DNA from: Prevotella sp.
GTDB taxonomy: Bacteria; Bacteroidota; Bacteroidia; Bacteroidales; Bacteroidaceae
Length of the DNA: 64,000 bases
Assembly: GCA_017410365.1 (NCBI GenBank)
Contig: JAFQQY010000037.1
Span: 1 to 64,000, forward strand
Direction: 5' to 3'
The translations under genes were made by a program, and so were the position numbers. This document shows, piece after piece, positions 33,019 to 42,727 of the stretch. Positions within the stretch are counted from its first letter, which is position 1; every line of letters begins with the position of its first letter. A model generated the notes under the pieces. It did not search any database, was not told where the DNA came from, and saw only the letters and a program-made list of their open reading frames with translations.

Positions 33019-35406
33019 CTAAAACCAACCCACCAATGAACTTTTATAATTCTGCAATGCAGTTTTCAACGCTGAGATTACGTCATAGTTAGTATCTTCC
33101 TGCTTGCTGCCAAATGTCCAATGGAAGTCGCCCTTGTTAAGTCTGCCTGCACCCCAATAGCCAGTAACCTTTGCCGGAACTTCGGCTGCCGGTATCGGTT
33201 GATAGCTGTACATTAGCGAACTGTTGGTGTCGAAATTGCTGTAAGTTGTTCCTCCAACCTTAGCTTTATACGTGCCTGGCACCTGTTCGTTGCGTGCAGA
33301 AGCCTCGTAGCAATCAAAGTCGGCTGCACTCTTCAGATGGGTAATAGGAGTATAGTTGCTACTAGTGCCTTTCTCGGCAAATACGTTTCCGTAGCTCTTT
33401 ATCATGCCTCCGTTCTCGCCAGAGAATGTTCCGTCACCCTTTCCGTCTGTACCTTGTAGTGATATGAGCATTGGATTTTTCGTCGCACGGAAGTAGTTGT
33501 TTTCCACAAACACACTAGAACCCATTGTTGCACCGACACCATACTTGGCACAACCGTCGTAGTAGTTGTTCCACACGTGCACGGTCATTGTCCTTACACG
33601 CGGATGGCGCGAATCGGAATGGTCAAACCAGTTATGATGATAATCAATATAGTTTGGTCCGCTCTCGCTCTTCATTCCGCAAAGAGAAGACTTTCCTGCA
33701 TCAACAAAATGATTGTATGCGATTGTTATATACTGTAAGTCGCCCTTAATGTCTATTGTACCATCGCCTTTAGCCTGATCTGCATCGCCTCCTGTCTTTC
33801 CGTAGAACAGGTCTAGATGATGCACCCAGCAATATTTATTGTCTGTATCAAGAGAAATACAATCGTCAAGACAAAGCATTACTGCAAAATTGCGCAGTTC
33901 TACGCTCACAGCATTGCGCAACAACATTCCGAATCCCCATATCGCAGCATCCTCACCTATACCTTCGATGGTTATATTCAGCGGAATGGTGTTGTTCTTG
34001 CCTTTCACCTGCAAGCCTTCACCACTCATCAGTTCGTCCATATCCGTATCGCGTATAGTTCCTATGATTCGCACATTGAGCGGGCGTGTCTCATAACCCT
34101 TCTGATAACCATAGATAATGTTCTGAAGTCCGGTATAGGTAGTTGTTTCTCCCTTGTTGTTTTTTGCCACATCCATTGTTATTGTCTTGGCCGTCTGTGC
34201 AGTCACATAGATTACGCAGGCATTCTGCTTCAATGTACCATCGTCGTTGTATGCTCCCACGCCACTATTGTTATGATGGGCAAATCCGCTACGGTCGTAA
34301 GCCATAACAGTAAGATTGCTCACTGTACTTGCCTTGCTTTGGTCTTCACTTCCTCCTACAACAGGAACGACCTTCAGTTCATAACCGCCAGCAGCCTTCA
34401 AACCTACCACATCGGCACGGCCGTAAGTTCCATAGTTGCGCACCAGTTGCTGATCTATTTTGGTAAAATCGCTATAGTCGCCACCTTTTATATATATATT
34501 ATATAATGTAGCGCCATTCATGATATTCCATTCTGCATAAAGCGACTCATACCATCCCTTGGCTTCAGTTATCTCTACACCATTGTTCACAATATCGCCA
34601 TTTTCCTGCGACTCACTTGTCTTTGAAAAAGATATGTCAGTAACAGAACGTGTGAAAACGTCTTGCCAATCGCCAGCCTTTGGCTGCACAGTGACTGTAC
34701 CTGCCGCACGATTGATGTCGATGGCAGAAAGGTCTGAGGTGTTATAGTATTTCACAACGTTACCTATAGTGGTCAGCTGGGCTTGGTTCATAGCGGTGTT
34801 CAATGCCACTGAATGGTCGTCGGCAATAGGTTCTTCTGGTGTACCACCATCACCGCTAGCCTCACCCGCTGTGATGCTATAGATATATATACCTCCGTCG
34901 CTTGTCAGAGTAACATCGCCATCTGCATCAACCACACCGATATTGGTTTCCTTGCTTGTTGACTTGCTGAAACCCTCTTTTATCGTCATGTTGGTTGGGG
35001 TGAGACGGCGCGCTGTTGAAGAACTGGAACTCTGGCATACCACAGTGACCTGGGTTCCCGCCTTTAGGTTAGGTATAGTAACGACGCCGTTTGCCCCATT
35101 GAGCGTGAAGCTCTTTTTCTTCATGTCAATACGAACACGGTCAGAAGAAGATGCCGTTACAAGCAATCCCTTAGTAAACAGGACTTCTGCGCCATTGGCC
35201 TTCAACGGTTGCTTGTCGTAAACGGTCTTATTCTTCCAACGGTTGTTGCTTGAGTCGAACTCCCATCCACCAGTATCGGCATTGAGGTTATCCTGGTCTG
35301 CCTGACTTACGCTGCTAAAATCCCATGTCTGAGCAAATGTCATCGCCGGCAGCATGATAAGCAATACTGCCATCATGCAATATATAGATATGCTATGCTT
35401 TTTCAT
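33019..35406 (-). CDS. large secreted PL1-type pectate lyase
   Basis: A 795-residue exported protein. I place the start at the ATG at 35406 (MKKHSISIYCMMAVLL), since the in-frame codon two positions upstream is GTG. Signal peptide to about 25; beta-rich N-terminal regions (~30-190 and ~210-400, the second resembling a fibronectin-III-type linker); and a PL1 beta-helix at ~420-720 (NIIYGYQKGYETRPLNVRII, WGFGMLLRNAVSVELRNFAV, DYHHNWFDHSDSRHPRVR, VHVWNNYYDGCAKYGVGATM). The HNWFDHS...RHPRVR block carries the conserved lyase arginines. It has no C-terminal sorting module; one is encoded as a separate gene just upstream. Confidence 0.9.
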   Translation of the reverse strand: MKKHSISIYCMMAVLLIMLPAMTFAQTWDFSSVSQADQDNLNADTGGWEFDSSNNRWKNKTVYDKQPLKANGAEVLFTKGLLVTASSSDRVRIDMKKKSFTLNGANGVVTIPNLKAGTQVTVVCQSSSSSTARRLTPTNMTIKEGFSKSTSKETNIGVVDADGDVTLTSDGGIYIYSITAGEASGDGGTPEEPIADDHSVALNTAMNQAQLTTIGNVVKYYNTSDLSAIDINRAAGTVTVQPKAGDWQDVFTRSVTDISFSKTSESQENGDIVNNGVEITEAKGWYESLYAEWNIMNGATLYNIYIKGGDYSDFTKIDQQLVRNYGTYGRADVVGLKAAGGYELKVVPVVGGSEDQSKASTVSNLTVMAYDRSGFAHHNNSGVGAYNDDGTLKQNACVIYVTAQTAKTITMDVAKNNKGETTTYTGLQNIIYGYQKGYETRPLNVRIIGTIRDTDMDELMSGEGLQVKGKNNTIPLNITIEGIGEDAAIWGFGMLLRNAVSVELRNFAVMLCLDDCISLDTDNKYCWVHHLDLFYGKTGGDADQAKGDGTIDIKGDLQYITIAYNHFVDAGKSSLCGMKSESGPNYIDYHHNWFDHSDSRHPRVRTMTVHVWNNYYDGCAKYGVGATMGSSVFVENNYFRATKNPMLISLQGTDGKGDGTFSGENGGMIKSYGNVFAEKGTSSNYTPITHLKSAADFDCYEASARNEQVPGTYKAKVGGTTYSNFDTNSSLMYSYQPIPAAEVPAKVTGYWGAGRLNKGDFHWTFGSKQEDTNYDVISALKTALQNYKSSLVGWF

Positions 35407-35419
35407 TATCACAGTATTT

Positions 35420-35782
35420 TTATTTTATCACGACTTTTTTGCCATTAACAATATATATGCCCTTAGACAATTTCTCTGGACTACTGCTTATGCACAGTCC
35501 ACTGAGGGTGTAGACCTTAGCATCTTTCTTTTCTGCAACGGTTACAGAAGTAATGCCCGAAGCATCATTGTCGTAAGTAAGACTTATTGACACTTTAGCC
35601 ATATCGGCAGTCTGCGTTGTTCCATCCTCGAAAGTAATAGTAACATTTTTCCCTTCGAACGAAAGGCTTGAAGCACATTTGCCAACAACACTTCCGTCGA
35701 TAGTTACGGTCTGCCCGTTGTCAGCAAGCACCGCCGTGCACTGCAAAAGCAGATAGATAAAAGTAATAGTTAGTTTTTTCAT
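35420..35782 (-). CDS. small exported protein made only of a sorting-type module
   Basis: A 120-residue protein with a signal peptide (1-20) and a mature part that resembles the C-terminal module of Prevotella exported proteins: a beta-rich segment (TIDGSVVGKCASSLSFEGKN, TFEDGTTQTADMAKVSISL) and the ending KVYTLSGLCI...KGIYIVNGKKVVIK. Such modules normally end much longer enzymes. It sits 13 nt before the PL1 lyase, which lacks one. It could be a relic of gene rearrangement or a real small exported protein; the frame is intact. Confidence 0.65.
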   Translation of the reverse strand: MKKLTITFIYLLLQCTAVLADNGQTVTIDGSVVGKCASSLSFEGKNVTITFEDGTTQTADMAKVSISLTYDNDASGITSVTVAEKKDAKVYTLSGLCISSSPEKLSKGIYIVNGKKVVIK

Positions 35783-35806
35783 TTTAAGTTATAATTATAT
35801 TGGTCA

Positions 35807-37663
35807 TCATGCGTGGCTGTCATCTTTCGAATCGTTCTCTATGAGTTCTAGCAGTCGTTCTACCGCATCCTCCTCTGGCAAATTCTTTGCCACACACTCC
35901 TTTTTACGGTATAGTGAGATTTTGCCTCTACCGGCACCAACATAGCCATAGTCGGCATCTGCCATCTCGCCTGGTCCATTGACTATACAACCCATGATTC
36001 CTATCTTAAGTCCTTTAAGATGAGCCGTTGCCGCCTTAATGCGAGCTATAGTAGAGCGAAGGTCGTAGAGTGTTCTGCCACAACCAGGACAGCTTATATA
36101 CTCGGTCTTACTGGTACGTAGACGCGAAGCCTGCAATATGCCAAACGCCGTGGCATCTATATCATCGTGCGACAAGTCGCCATTGTTCATCAGCCAGATG
36201 CCATCGGTGAGCCCGTCGAACATCAACGCTCCCATGTCTGCTGCTGCTTCCAGTTGAAATCTTTCCTTTTCCGCATGTGAACATTGGTACATTTGGCAGA
36301 AGACAACTGGATTTTGCAATCCATGCTGCATCATTTCATGAACCAACGCACGCTGCTCGCCCAAACGGTTCTGATGATTGCTCATACAGACAACCACAAC
36401 CTCTGGATGAACCTTAAGGCAAGCGGTAAACTCTTCAACTGGCACGCCATACTGAAGCACAAGGAACTTGATTGGTGCCTGCACCATACCTATGAAAGGA
36501 ATAGCATTGTATGGGAAAACAGGATACACATTCTCTTCACCGCTATATGATCCGAAGTCCACTATATAACGCTGCTGTTGATTTCGCTCTGCAGGCAATT
36601 TGTCACCTACATAAATATAATCAGGAGCCATGTCTTTGTTTGCCGACTCATAATTGCCATCCAATCGACTGCCTATAACAATGGGCACATTCTGCCCGCC
36701 GACATTTCCTACAGCTGTAGTAGCACGACGTTCTGGCTTGACCCAATTGAAACCGTCTATTTGAATGCCTGGTATATGCATGTGGCCGGCACGCTTGGTT
36801 ATATAGTCAACCAAATGGCGCGCAACAGGTATCTCTGCTTCCGGCTCTTCGCTAAGCGACACGCGGATAGTATCGCCTATGCCATCAGCAAGCAAAGCGC
36901 CTATGCCTACAGCACTCTTAATGCGACCATCTTCACCTTCACCTGCCTCTGTTACACCCAAATGCAAAGGATAGTTCATCTGCTCCTTCTCCATTGCACT
37001 TACAAGCAAACGCATAGACTGCACCATAACAACAGTGTTGCTTGCCTTGATAGAAATAACAACATTGCCAAACGCCTCACGCTTGCAAATACGCAAGAAT
37101 TCCATGCAACTTTCAACTATGCCTTCAGGTGTGTCGCCATAGCGCGACATGATGCGGTCGCTTAGCGAACCATGATTAACTCCTATACGGACGGCTGTGT
37201 TATTAGCCTTGCATATATTGAGAAATGGAACGAAGCGCTCGTCTATCTTCTTCAACTCTGCTGCATATTCCTCGTCTGTATATTCCAGTTCCTTGAATGT
37301 GCGTGCCGGATCAACATAGTTGCCAGGATTGATGCGCACTTTCTCGCAATAAAGGGCTGCTACATCGGCAACGTTTGGATTAAAATGGACATCGGCAACC
37401 AGAGGTGCGTCGTAGCCATCAGACTTCAAAGCAGCAGAAATATTCTTCATGTTCTCAGCCTCACGCGTCCCTTGCGTAGTAAAGCGAACAAGTTCGCCAC
37501 CGGCATCAACAATACGTTTTGCCTGAGCCACACCTCCCTCTGTATTATTGGTGTCGACTGTGGCCATTGACTGTACACGAATAGGATTCCGTCCGCCAAT
37601 GCCTATATTGCCCACGCTAACCTCAGATGACTGTCTGCGTTGGTAGTTGAATAGTTCTATCAT
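35807..37663 (-). CDS. ispG: 4-hydroxy-3-methylbut-2-enyl diphosphate synthase
   Basis: A 618-residue enzyme of the MEP isoprenoid pathway, converting MEcPP to HMBPP with a 4Fe-4S cluster. The N-terminal TIM barrel runs from about 10 to 290, a long insert typical of Bacteroidota, Chlamydiae and plants follows, and the reductase domain carries the cluster ligands C525, C528 (CPGCGRT), C559 and E566 (CIVNGPGE). The start codon directly follows the purE stop with no gap, so translation is probably coupled. Confidence 0.97.
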   Translation of the reverse strand: MIELFNYQRRQSSEVSVGNIGIGGRNPIRVQSMATVDTNNTEGGVAQAKRIVDAGGELVRFTTQGTREAENMKNISAALKSDGYDAPLVADVHFNPNVADVAALYCEKVRINPGNYVDPARTFKELEYTDEEYAAELKKIDERFVPFLNICKANNTAVRIGVNHGSLSDRIMSRYGDTPEGIVESCMEFLRICKREAFGNVVISIKASNTVVMVQSMRLLVSAMEKEQMNYPLHLGVTEAGEGEDGRIKSAVGIGALLADGIGDTIRVSLSEEPEAEIPVARHLVDYITKRAGHMHIPGIQIDGFNWVKPERRATTAVGNVGGQNVPIVIGSRLDGNYESANKDMAPDYIYVGDKLPAERNQQQRYIVDFGSYSGEENVYPVFPYNAIPFIGMVQAPIKFLVLQYGVPVEEFTACLKVHPEVVVVCMSNHQNRLGEQRALVHEMMQHGLQNPVVFCQMYQCSHAEKERFQLEAAADMGALMFDGLTDGIWLMNNGDLSHDDIDATAFGILQASRLRTSKTEYISCPGCGRTLYDLRSTIARIKAATAHLKGLKIGIMGCIVNGPGEMADADYGYVGAGRGKISLYRKKECVAKNLPEEDAVERLLELIENDSKDDSHA

Positions 37664-38170
37664 TTAATTTGTTTTATACAGATACTTTATCTCTGCCAAA
37701 TCCTGATTGGCTTTCTCTATCTTTGCTCTTAGCCCGCACTTGAATTCATAAAGACGATGAGCAAGTTCGTTATCGGCAAGCGCAAGCATCTCAACTGCAA
37801 GTATTGCTGCATTCTGGGCACCATTTACTCCTACCGTAGCAACAGGTATTCCTGGAGGCATCTGAATGATGCTAAGCATCGCATCAAGTCCGTCAAGCAT
37901 ACCCTTGATTGGCACACCAATAACAGGAAGAGTGGTTGAAGCCGCAATTACACCAGGCAGTGCTGCCGCCATTCCCGCACCTGCAATAATGACCTTAATG
38001 CCACGGTCTTTTGCCTCGCGTGCGAACTCTTCTACTGCATCCGGAGTACGGTGGGCTGAAAGTGCATTCACCTCGAAAGGTATCTGCATATCATCTAAAA
38101 ACTTACAAGCCTTTTCCATTACGGGCATATCGCTCGTGCTGCCCATTATTACACTTACAATTGGTTTCAT
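37664..38170 (-). CDS. purE: N5-carboxyaminoimidazole ribonucleotide mutase
   Basis: A 168-residue class I PurE of purine synthesis. IMGSTSDMPVMEKA at the N-terminus, the active-site SAHRTPD, and the GAGMAAALPGVIA loop are all present. It converts N5-CAIR to CAIR. It abuts ispG, and PAP2 lies 28 nt upstream. Confidence 0.97.
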   Translation of the reverse strand: MKPIVSVIMGSTSDMPVMEKACKFLDDMQIPFEVNALSAHRTPDAVEEFAREAKDRGIKVIIAGAGMAAALPGVIAASTTLPVIGVPIKGMLDGLDAMLSIIQMPPGIPVATVGVNGAQNAAILAVEMLALADNELAHRLYEFKCGLRAKIEKANQDLAEIKYLYKTN

Positions 38171-38198
38171 ATTATATAATACTTAATTAGTTAGTTCA

Positions 38199-38813
38199 TT
38201 ATAAATAGGCAATGCCTAAAACTGCACAGATAGTACCTAAGGCAAAACCGCCGACAACCTGGGAGAGTGAATGCTGACGCAATACCATACGACTAGTTCC
38301 AAGCAGTCCTGCTATCAGCAATAAAATGCAAAGCCACCACAACGGATTGAAATGGAATATAAAAGAGAAAACCATTAAGGCGCCTATTACTCCGCCTATG
38401 GCTGCCATGTGGGTACTGATTTTCCATACCACATTTACTAAAGCACAAGCTATCTGGATTATTAGAGCAACAATAATGATATTGCTCATAAAAGCAGGAA
38501 TGTGAATTTTGTCCATAACATAGACACTGAGGAAGTAGCATATTATGGAGATTATATAAGGAACCATGCGGCGCTCTCTTTGTCCAAGTTCTATCAACGT
38601 CCAACCCTGACAATGGCGATATATGCGAATAAGGGTGGTTGGCAATAGCACTGTAAAGAAAAAGACAATGCCAAGCACCGTTAATTTATAGACCCAAGGC
38701 AACAAACTGAGATAACTGAACACAAAAAGTGCCAGCAAACCCAACAATGGTAAATAGAAGGGGGTAAAGATAGCGCTTATAACCCTTGCTGAAAGTATCA
38801 GTTTTCTAATCAT
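38199..38813 (-). CDS. PAP2-type membrane phosphatase
   Basis: A 204-residue membrane protein with five to six hydrophobic segments. The PAP2 phosphatase motifs are weak: the C-terminal QHSLSQVVGGFALG fits the third motif (SxxxDVxxG-like, with H and the second half kept), while the first KxxxxxxRP-type motif is not clear. It may act on lipid phosphates or be a catalytically weakened relative. Its ATG overlaps the rpoN stop by four bases (ATGA), implying coupled translation. Confidence 0.75.
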   Translation of the reverse strand: MIRKLILSARVISAIFTPFYLPLLGLLALFVFSYLSLLPWVYKLTVLGIVFFFTVLLPTTLIRIYRHCQGWTLIELGQRERRMVPYIISIICYFLSVYVMDKIHIPAFMSNIIIVALIIQIACALVNVVWKISTHMAAIGGVIGALMVFSFIFHFNPLWWLCILLLIAGLLGTSRMVLRQHSLSQVVGGFALGTICAVLGIAYL

Positions 38814-40321
38814 TGCCTTCTCAGTCTTGCTATAGGAATACCTAATTGTTCTCTGTATTTTGCCACCGTACGACGCGCTATTGGGAAACCCCGTGCCTCC
38901 AGTTCTTCTCTTATAGCATCATCACTTAATGGACGTTTTTTGTTTTCTGCTTCTACGATATCGCGCAACTCTGCCTTTATCTGGCGCGTTGACAGTTCTT
39001 CGCCGCTTTCCGTAACGAAAGCATCACTGAAAAAATATCGTAAGGGGAAGGTGCCCCAACGAGTCTGTGCAAACTTACTATTGCTAACCCTCGACACTGT
39101 ACTGATGTCCAGACCTGTCTTGGTAGCAATATCCTTGAGTATCATTGGGCGCAACAGAGCCTCATCACCCTCTTCAAAGAAACGATGCTGCCAATTGATT
39201 ATAGCCTGCATAGTAATTGTAAGTGTACGGCGGCGGACCTTAATCGCTTCTATAAAACTCCTTGCAGACTCTACTTTTTTACGTGTATAAAGCAACGCCT
39301 CTTTCATCTGACGACTCATGTTGGCACGATTGTCCTGATACTCCTTTAGGGTGTCAACAAATGATTGCGACACGTGCAGTTCAGGAACCTCGCTATTATT
39401 CAATTGGAACGATATAGTTCCGTCGTCATTTGATTCTACAATAAAATCGGGTGTTATCTGCTGCATGCTGCGACCTACACTTTCGCCCATAGATGCACCT
39501 GGACGGGGATTGAGTCGACGCAATTCTTTCGACAATGCCTCAACCTGCAATTCGTTCAGGCCAAGGGCTATCCGAATCTTATCCCAATGTTTTTTTGTAA
39601 ACTCCTCGAAATAATCGCTGATAACGGTATGCATTAGCGTCTTCAGCACCGAATCGTCTTTACGCTCTATCTGCAGCAACAGGCATTCTTGCAATGAACG
39701 TGCTCCAATGCCGGCTGGATCAAAATCCTGCAATCGCAAAAGCATCGCCTCTATCTCATCTGAAGTGACATCCACATTGTGATATATAGCCAATTCATCT
39801 TCTATACTTATTAAAGACTTTCGCAATAGGCCATCATCATCAAGCGAACCGATAAGATACTCCATTATCTGCTCTTGACGTTCATCCAACTCTATCTCGC
39901 CCATCTGCTCTTTCAGTTGGTCGTAGAAAGAAACCTGAGTTCCATATACCACCTCTTCGCGCTCTTCATAATTGCTTCTACCTCCATGGTACACTGGCAA
40001 TTCTTCGTCGTCGCGACCTATATTGCTAAGAGCTTCGTCAAGGGCTGTCTGCCTTTCCTCGCGTTCATTAGATACGGCAAAATCATCTTCATGTGACAAA
40101 TCGTCTGCGCTCTCTTGAAAATCATCATTGCCAACATTAGCATCTGCCGTATTGTATGGGTCTAAAGCAGGATTGTCATTCATTTCCGTATTTATGCGGT
40201 CAATGAGTTGAGCCACAGGCAACTCTATCAATGATGCCTGCAACAATTGCTGCTGCGAGAAACTTTGTGCCAGTTTCTGCACTTGCTCTTGCTTTTGCTC
40301 CTGAACCTGCTTAGTTGCCAT
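38810..40321 (-). CDS. rpoN: RNA polymerase sigma-54 factor
   Basis: A 503-residue sigma-54. The glutamine-rich activator region (QKLAQSFSQQQLLQASLIEL) is at the N-terminus, an acidic stretch follows to about 135, then the core-binding domain, and the RpoN box ARRTVAKYRE at 482-491 recognises the -24 element. It needs an AAA activator to open promoters; none is in this window. It follows the 212-residue unknown by 7 nt and overlaps the PAP2 gene. Confidence 0.97.
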   Translation of the reverse strand: MATKQVQEQKQEQVQKLAQSFSQQQLLQASLIELPVAQLIDRINTEMNDNPALDPYNTADANVGNDDFQESADDLSHEDDFAVSNEREERQTALDEALSNIGRDDEELPVYHGGRSNYEEREEVVYGTQVSFYDQLKEQMGEIELDERQEQIMEYLIGSLDDDGLLRKSLISIEDELAIYHNVDVTSDEIEAMLLRLQDFDPAGIGARSLQECLLLQIERKDDSVLKTLMHTVISDYFEEFTKKHWDKIRIALGLNELQVEALSKELRRLNPRPGASMGESVGRSMQQITPDFIVESNDDGTISFQLNNSEVPELHVSQSFVDTLKEYQDNRANMSRQMKEALLYTRKKVESARSFIEAIKVRRRTLTITMQAIINWQHRFFEEGDEALLRPMILKDIATKTGLDISTVSRVSNSKFAQTRWGTFPLRYFFSDAFVTESGEELSTRQIKAELRDIVEAENKKRPLSDDAIREELEARGFPIARRTVAKYREQLGIPIARLRRQ

Positions 40322-40328
40322 TATATCA

Positions 40329-40967
40329 TTATAGGAAATATTCCTTTAATTCTTCTGCATAAGATGCCAGAACTTCTGTATCACTATTACCATATCGTTG
40401 CCATATTTGCTGACATGGCAACATCAATGGATTCAGCACAACCTCATTGCGATTTAGATATGGGTCACACAACTGAAAAAGTTCCATCACCTCAACCACA
40501 ACTTCCGGTTTTTGCTTTATCAGCCTTGCCAACTCTACAATCTCCGGCGTTGCCTTTACCATTGTTATCGTTGTAAGCCTGAAATAAAGATCCAGAATGA
40601 GAATCAGCATGACAGGCGTAAGTGTTTCGCCCTCAGCCACCGGACGGAAATCTTTCTCAAACGTCTCACTCACCTCTACTCCGCTATAAAACTCTTCGGC
40701 ATTACTGAACCCTTTCATTTCCTGCAGCAACTTTACTGCTCTTTGAAGTCTGCGTGGATTCCCTGCATAATTCTCCCACAATCGTTCTATGCGAGGAGTC
40801 TCAAGATTGGCTACTGCACACATCTTGCCAAACAGCACCGAAGGATGGATATGCAACTCTATGGCTAAATCAACCATATCGCGACTATACATAGGCTTAA
40901 CACCTATGGGCTTACGCAAATAGTGCTGCAAGATAAGCAGCCAATAATCGTCAATCCATTTCTTCAT
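40329..40967 (-). CDS. conserved hypothetical protein upstream of rpoN
   Basis: A 212-residue, mostly alpha-helical soluble protein I do not recognise. It has no signal peptide or membrane segment. Two parts can be seen: an N-terminal helical region (LRKPIGVKPMYSRDMVDLAI, FGKMCAVANLETPRIERLWE) and a C-terminal region (LILDLYFRLTTITMVKATPE, VEVMELFQLCDPYLN). It is translated just before rpoN with a 7-nt gap, so a role tied to sigma-54 is possible but not shown. Confidence 0.75.
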   Translation of the reverse strand: MKKWIDDYWLLILQHYLRKPIGVKPMYSRDMVDLAIELHIHPSVLFGKMCAVANLETPRIERLWENYAGNPRRLQRAVKLLQEMKGFSNAEEFYSGVEVSETFEKDFRPVAEGETLTPVMLILILDLYFRLTTITMVKATPEIVELARLIKQKPEVVVEVMELFQLCDPYLNRNEVVLNPLMLPCQQIWQRYGNSDTEVLASYAEELKEYFL

Positions 40968-41047
40968 ACATAAACAATATTAAAAAGTTATGTTTCTCCT
41001 TCTTGCTATATGCAGGCAACCATTCTTTCTGGTTCCTTAACGATACG

Positions 41048-41464
41048 CTACTTTACAGAGAATGCCAATGCATAAACACGCATCTGCTTTATCATTGCCA
41101 ACAGTCCGTTGCTGCGTGTAGGACTCAAATGTTCTTTCAGTCCTATCTCATCAATGAAATACAGTTCGGCATCAAGAATCTCCTTAGGAGTATGTCCGCT
41201 TAAAGCTCTAATGAGCAGCGCTATGATGCCTTTCACTATCAAGGCATCACTCTCTGCAGTGAAATTTATAACGCCATCCTCATAGTCGGCCTGCAACCAC
41301 ACACGACTCTGACATCCGTCTATAAGATTTTGCTCTGTCTTATACTTATTGTCAAGCGGTTGCTGCTCATTGCCTAAATCGATAAGCATCTGGTATTTGT
41401 CCATCCAATCGTCAAAACCAGCAAACTCTTCTATTATCTCGTCTTGTATCTCGTTTATTGTCAT
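41048..41464 (-). CDS. sufE: SufE-type sulfur acceptor protein
   Basis: A 138-residue SufE, which takes persulfide sulfur from a SufS-type cysteine desulfurase for iron-sulfur cluster assembly. The reactive cysteine is C51 in the motif LIDGCQSRVWL, with GIIALLIRALSGHTPKEIL in the C-terminal half. No sufS is nearby. It lies 11 nt downstream of the U32 peptidase gene. Confidence 0.95.
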   Translation of the reverse strand: MTINEIQDEIIEEFAGFDDWMDKYQMLIDLGNEQQPLDNKYKTEQNLIDGCQSRVWLQADYEDGVINFTAESDALIVKGIIALLIRALSGHTPKEILDAELYFIDEIGLKEHLSPTRSNGLLAMIKQMRVYALAFSVK

Positions 41465-41475
41465 TTTTACTATAG

Positions 41476-42720
41476 TTATATGGTCTGTTGCTCTAATTTA
41501 AACAGTTTGTCGCTAGGTCTTACCTTATCAGGCACTGGTATTGACACACGCCATCCCTGCTTTGCCGTTTCCACAGGTTTCAAGTCGTAACGTATCTCTT
41601 TAGCATCAAGATACATCACGCCTGTTGTAGGACCAGTGATGAGTAACTTATCACCAACATTTATCTCACTCGCCTCAATGGCAAACTCTGCCACACCAAG
41701 TTTTGAAAAATATTTAATACCCTTGCCTACGTATACCTTCTTTTCTGTTGCATTAGAACCATAATTCTTGTTCCACTCACCCATTGTCTGGCCTTGATAA
41801 TAACCATCCCAGAATCCACGGTTAAAGACAGTGGCTAACTGTGCATCCCATTCATCCTTCTTCTCGTCAGTGAAAGTACCGTCTATAACACTCTGAATAG
41901 CTTCCTTATATGCCTTTACAACCGTATATACATATTCGGCACCGCGAGCCCTACCTTCAATCTTCATTACCCTTACACCGCTTTTCATCATGCGATCAAT
42001 GAAACGGATTGTTTTCAGGTCCTTCGGACTCATTATGTATTTGTTGTCTATTTCCAACTGATGCCCTGTCTCATTGTCTGTTGCTGTATAAGAACGACGA
42101 CAGATCTGTACGCATCCTCCACGGTTAGCAGAACGGTTTGCCTCATGCAGACTCATATAGCATTTGCCACTTATAGCCATGCATAACGCACCATGGCAGA
42201 ACATTTCTATGCGTATCTGCTCACCGCTAGGTCCACAGATGTTCTGTTCCACAATCTGGCGATAGATCTCTGCCACCTGCTCCATGTTCAATTCGCGTGC
42301 CAAGACAACGACATCGGCAAACTGAGCATAAAACTTCAGTGCCTCGATGTTAGAAATATTCAACTGTGTGGACAGATGTACTTCCTGGCCTACTTTCTGA
42401 CAGTATGTCATCACGGCGACGTCGCTGGCAATGATAGCTGAGATGCCAGCTTCCTTGGCTGCATCTACTATCTCGTGCATCGTTTCTATATCTTCACCAT
42501 AGATAATGGTGTTTACTGTCAGATATGTCTTTATTCCCTTCTCATTGCATGTCTGTGCAATTTCACGCAGATCGTCAATGGTAAAGGGGTTCGCTGAATG
42601 CGAACGCATATTCAGTTGCCCGATGCCGAAATATACTGAGTCGGCACCAGCCTGTATTGCTGCTGCAAGCGACTCACGGGAGCCAACTGGCGCCATTATC
42701 TCAAATTCATCTATCCTCAT
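41476..42720 (-). CDS. U32 family peptidase, TrhP/YegQ-like tRNA hydroxylation protein
   Basis: A 414-residue U32 protein. The family signature ALCMAISGKCYMSLHEANRS (residues ~175-195) and the cysteines of GGCVQICRR are the conserved block. In E. coli and relatives, TrhP of this family is needed for 5-hydroxyuridine formation at tRNA position 34, and these proteins are probably not true proteases. It sits between cysS and sufE with 7- and 11-nt gaps, a context that fits tRNA and sulfur metabolism. Confidence 0.92.
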   Translation of the reverse strand: MRIDEFEIMAPVGSRESLAAAIQAGADSVYFGIGQLNMRSHSANPFTIDDLREIAQTCNEKGIKTYLTVNTIIYGEDIETMHEIVDAAKEAGISAIIASDVAVMTYCQKVGQEVHLSTQLNISNIEALKFYAQFADVVVLARELNMEQVAEIYRQIVEQNICGPSGEQIRIEMFCHGALCMAISGKCYMSLHEANRSANRGGCVQICRRSYTATDNETGHQLEIDNKYIMSPKDLKTIRFIDRMMKSGVRVMKIEGRARGAEYVYTVVKAYKEAIQSVIDGTFTDEKKDEWDAQLATVFNRGFWDGYYQGQTMGEWNKNYGSNATEKKVYVGKGIKYFSKLGVAEFAIEASEINVGDKLLITGPTTGVMYLDAKEIRYDLKPVETAKQGWRVSIPVPDKVRPSDKLFKLEQQTI

Positions 42721-42727
42721 AATCAGA

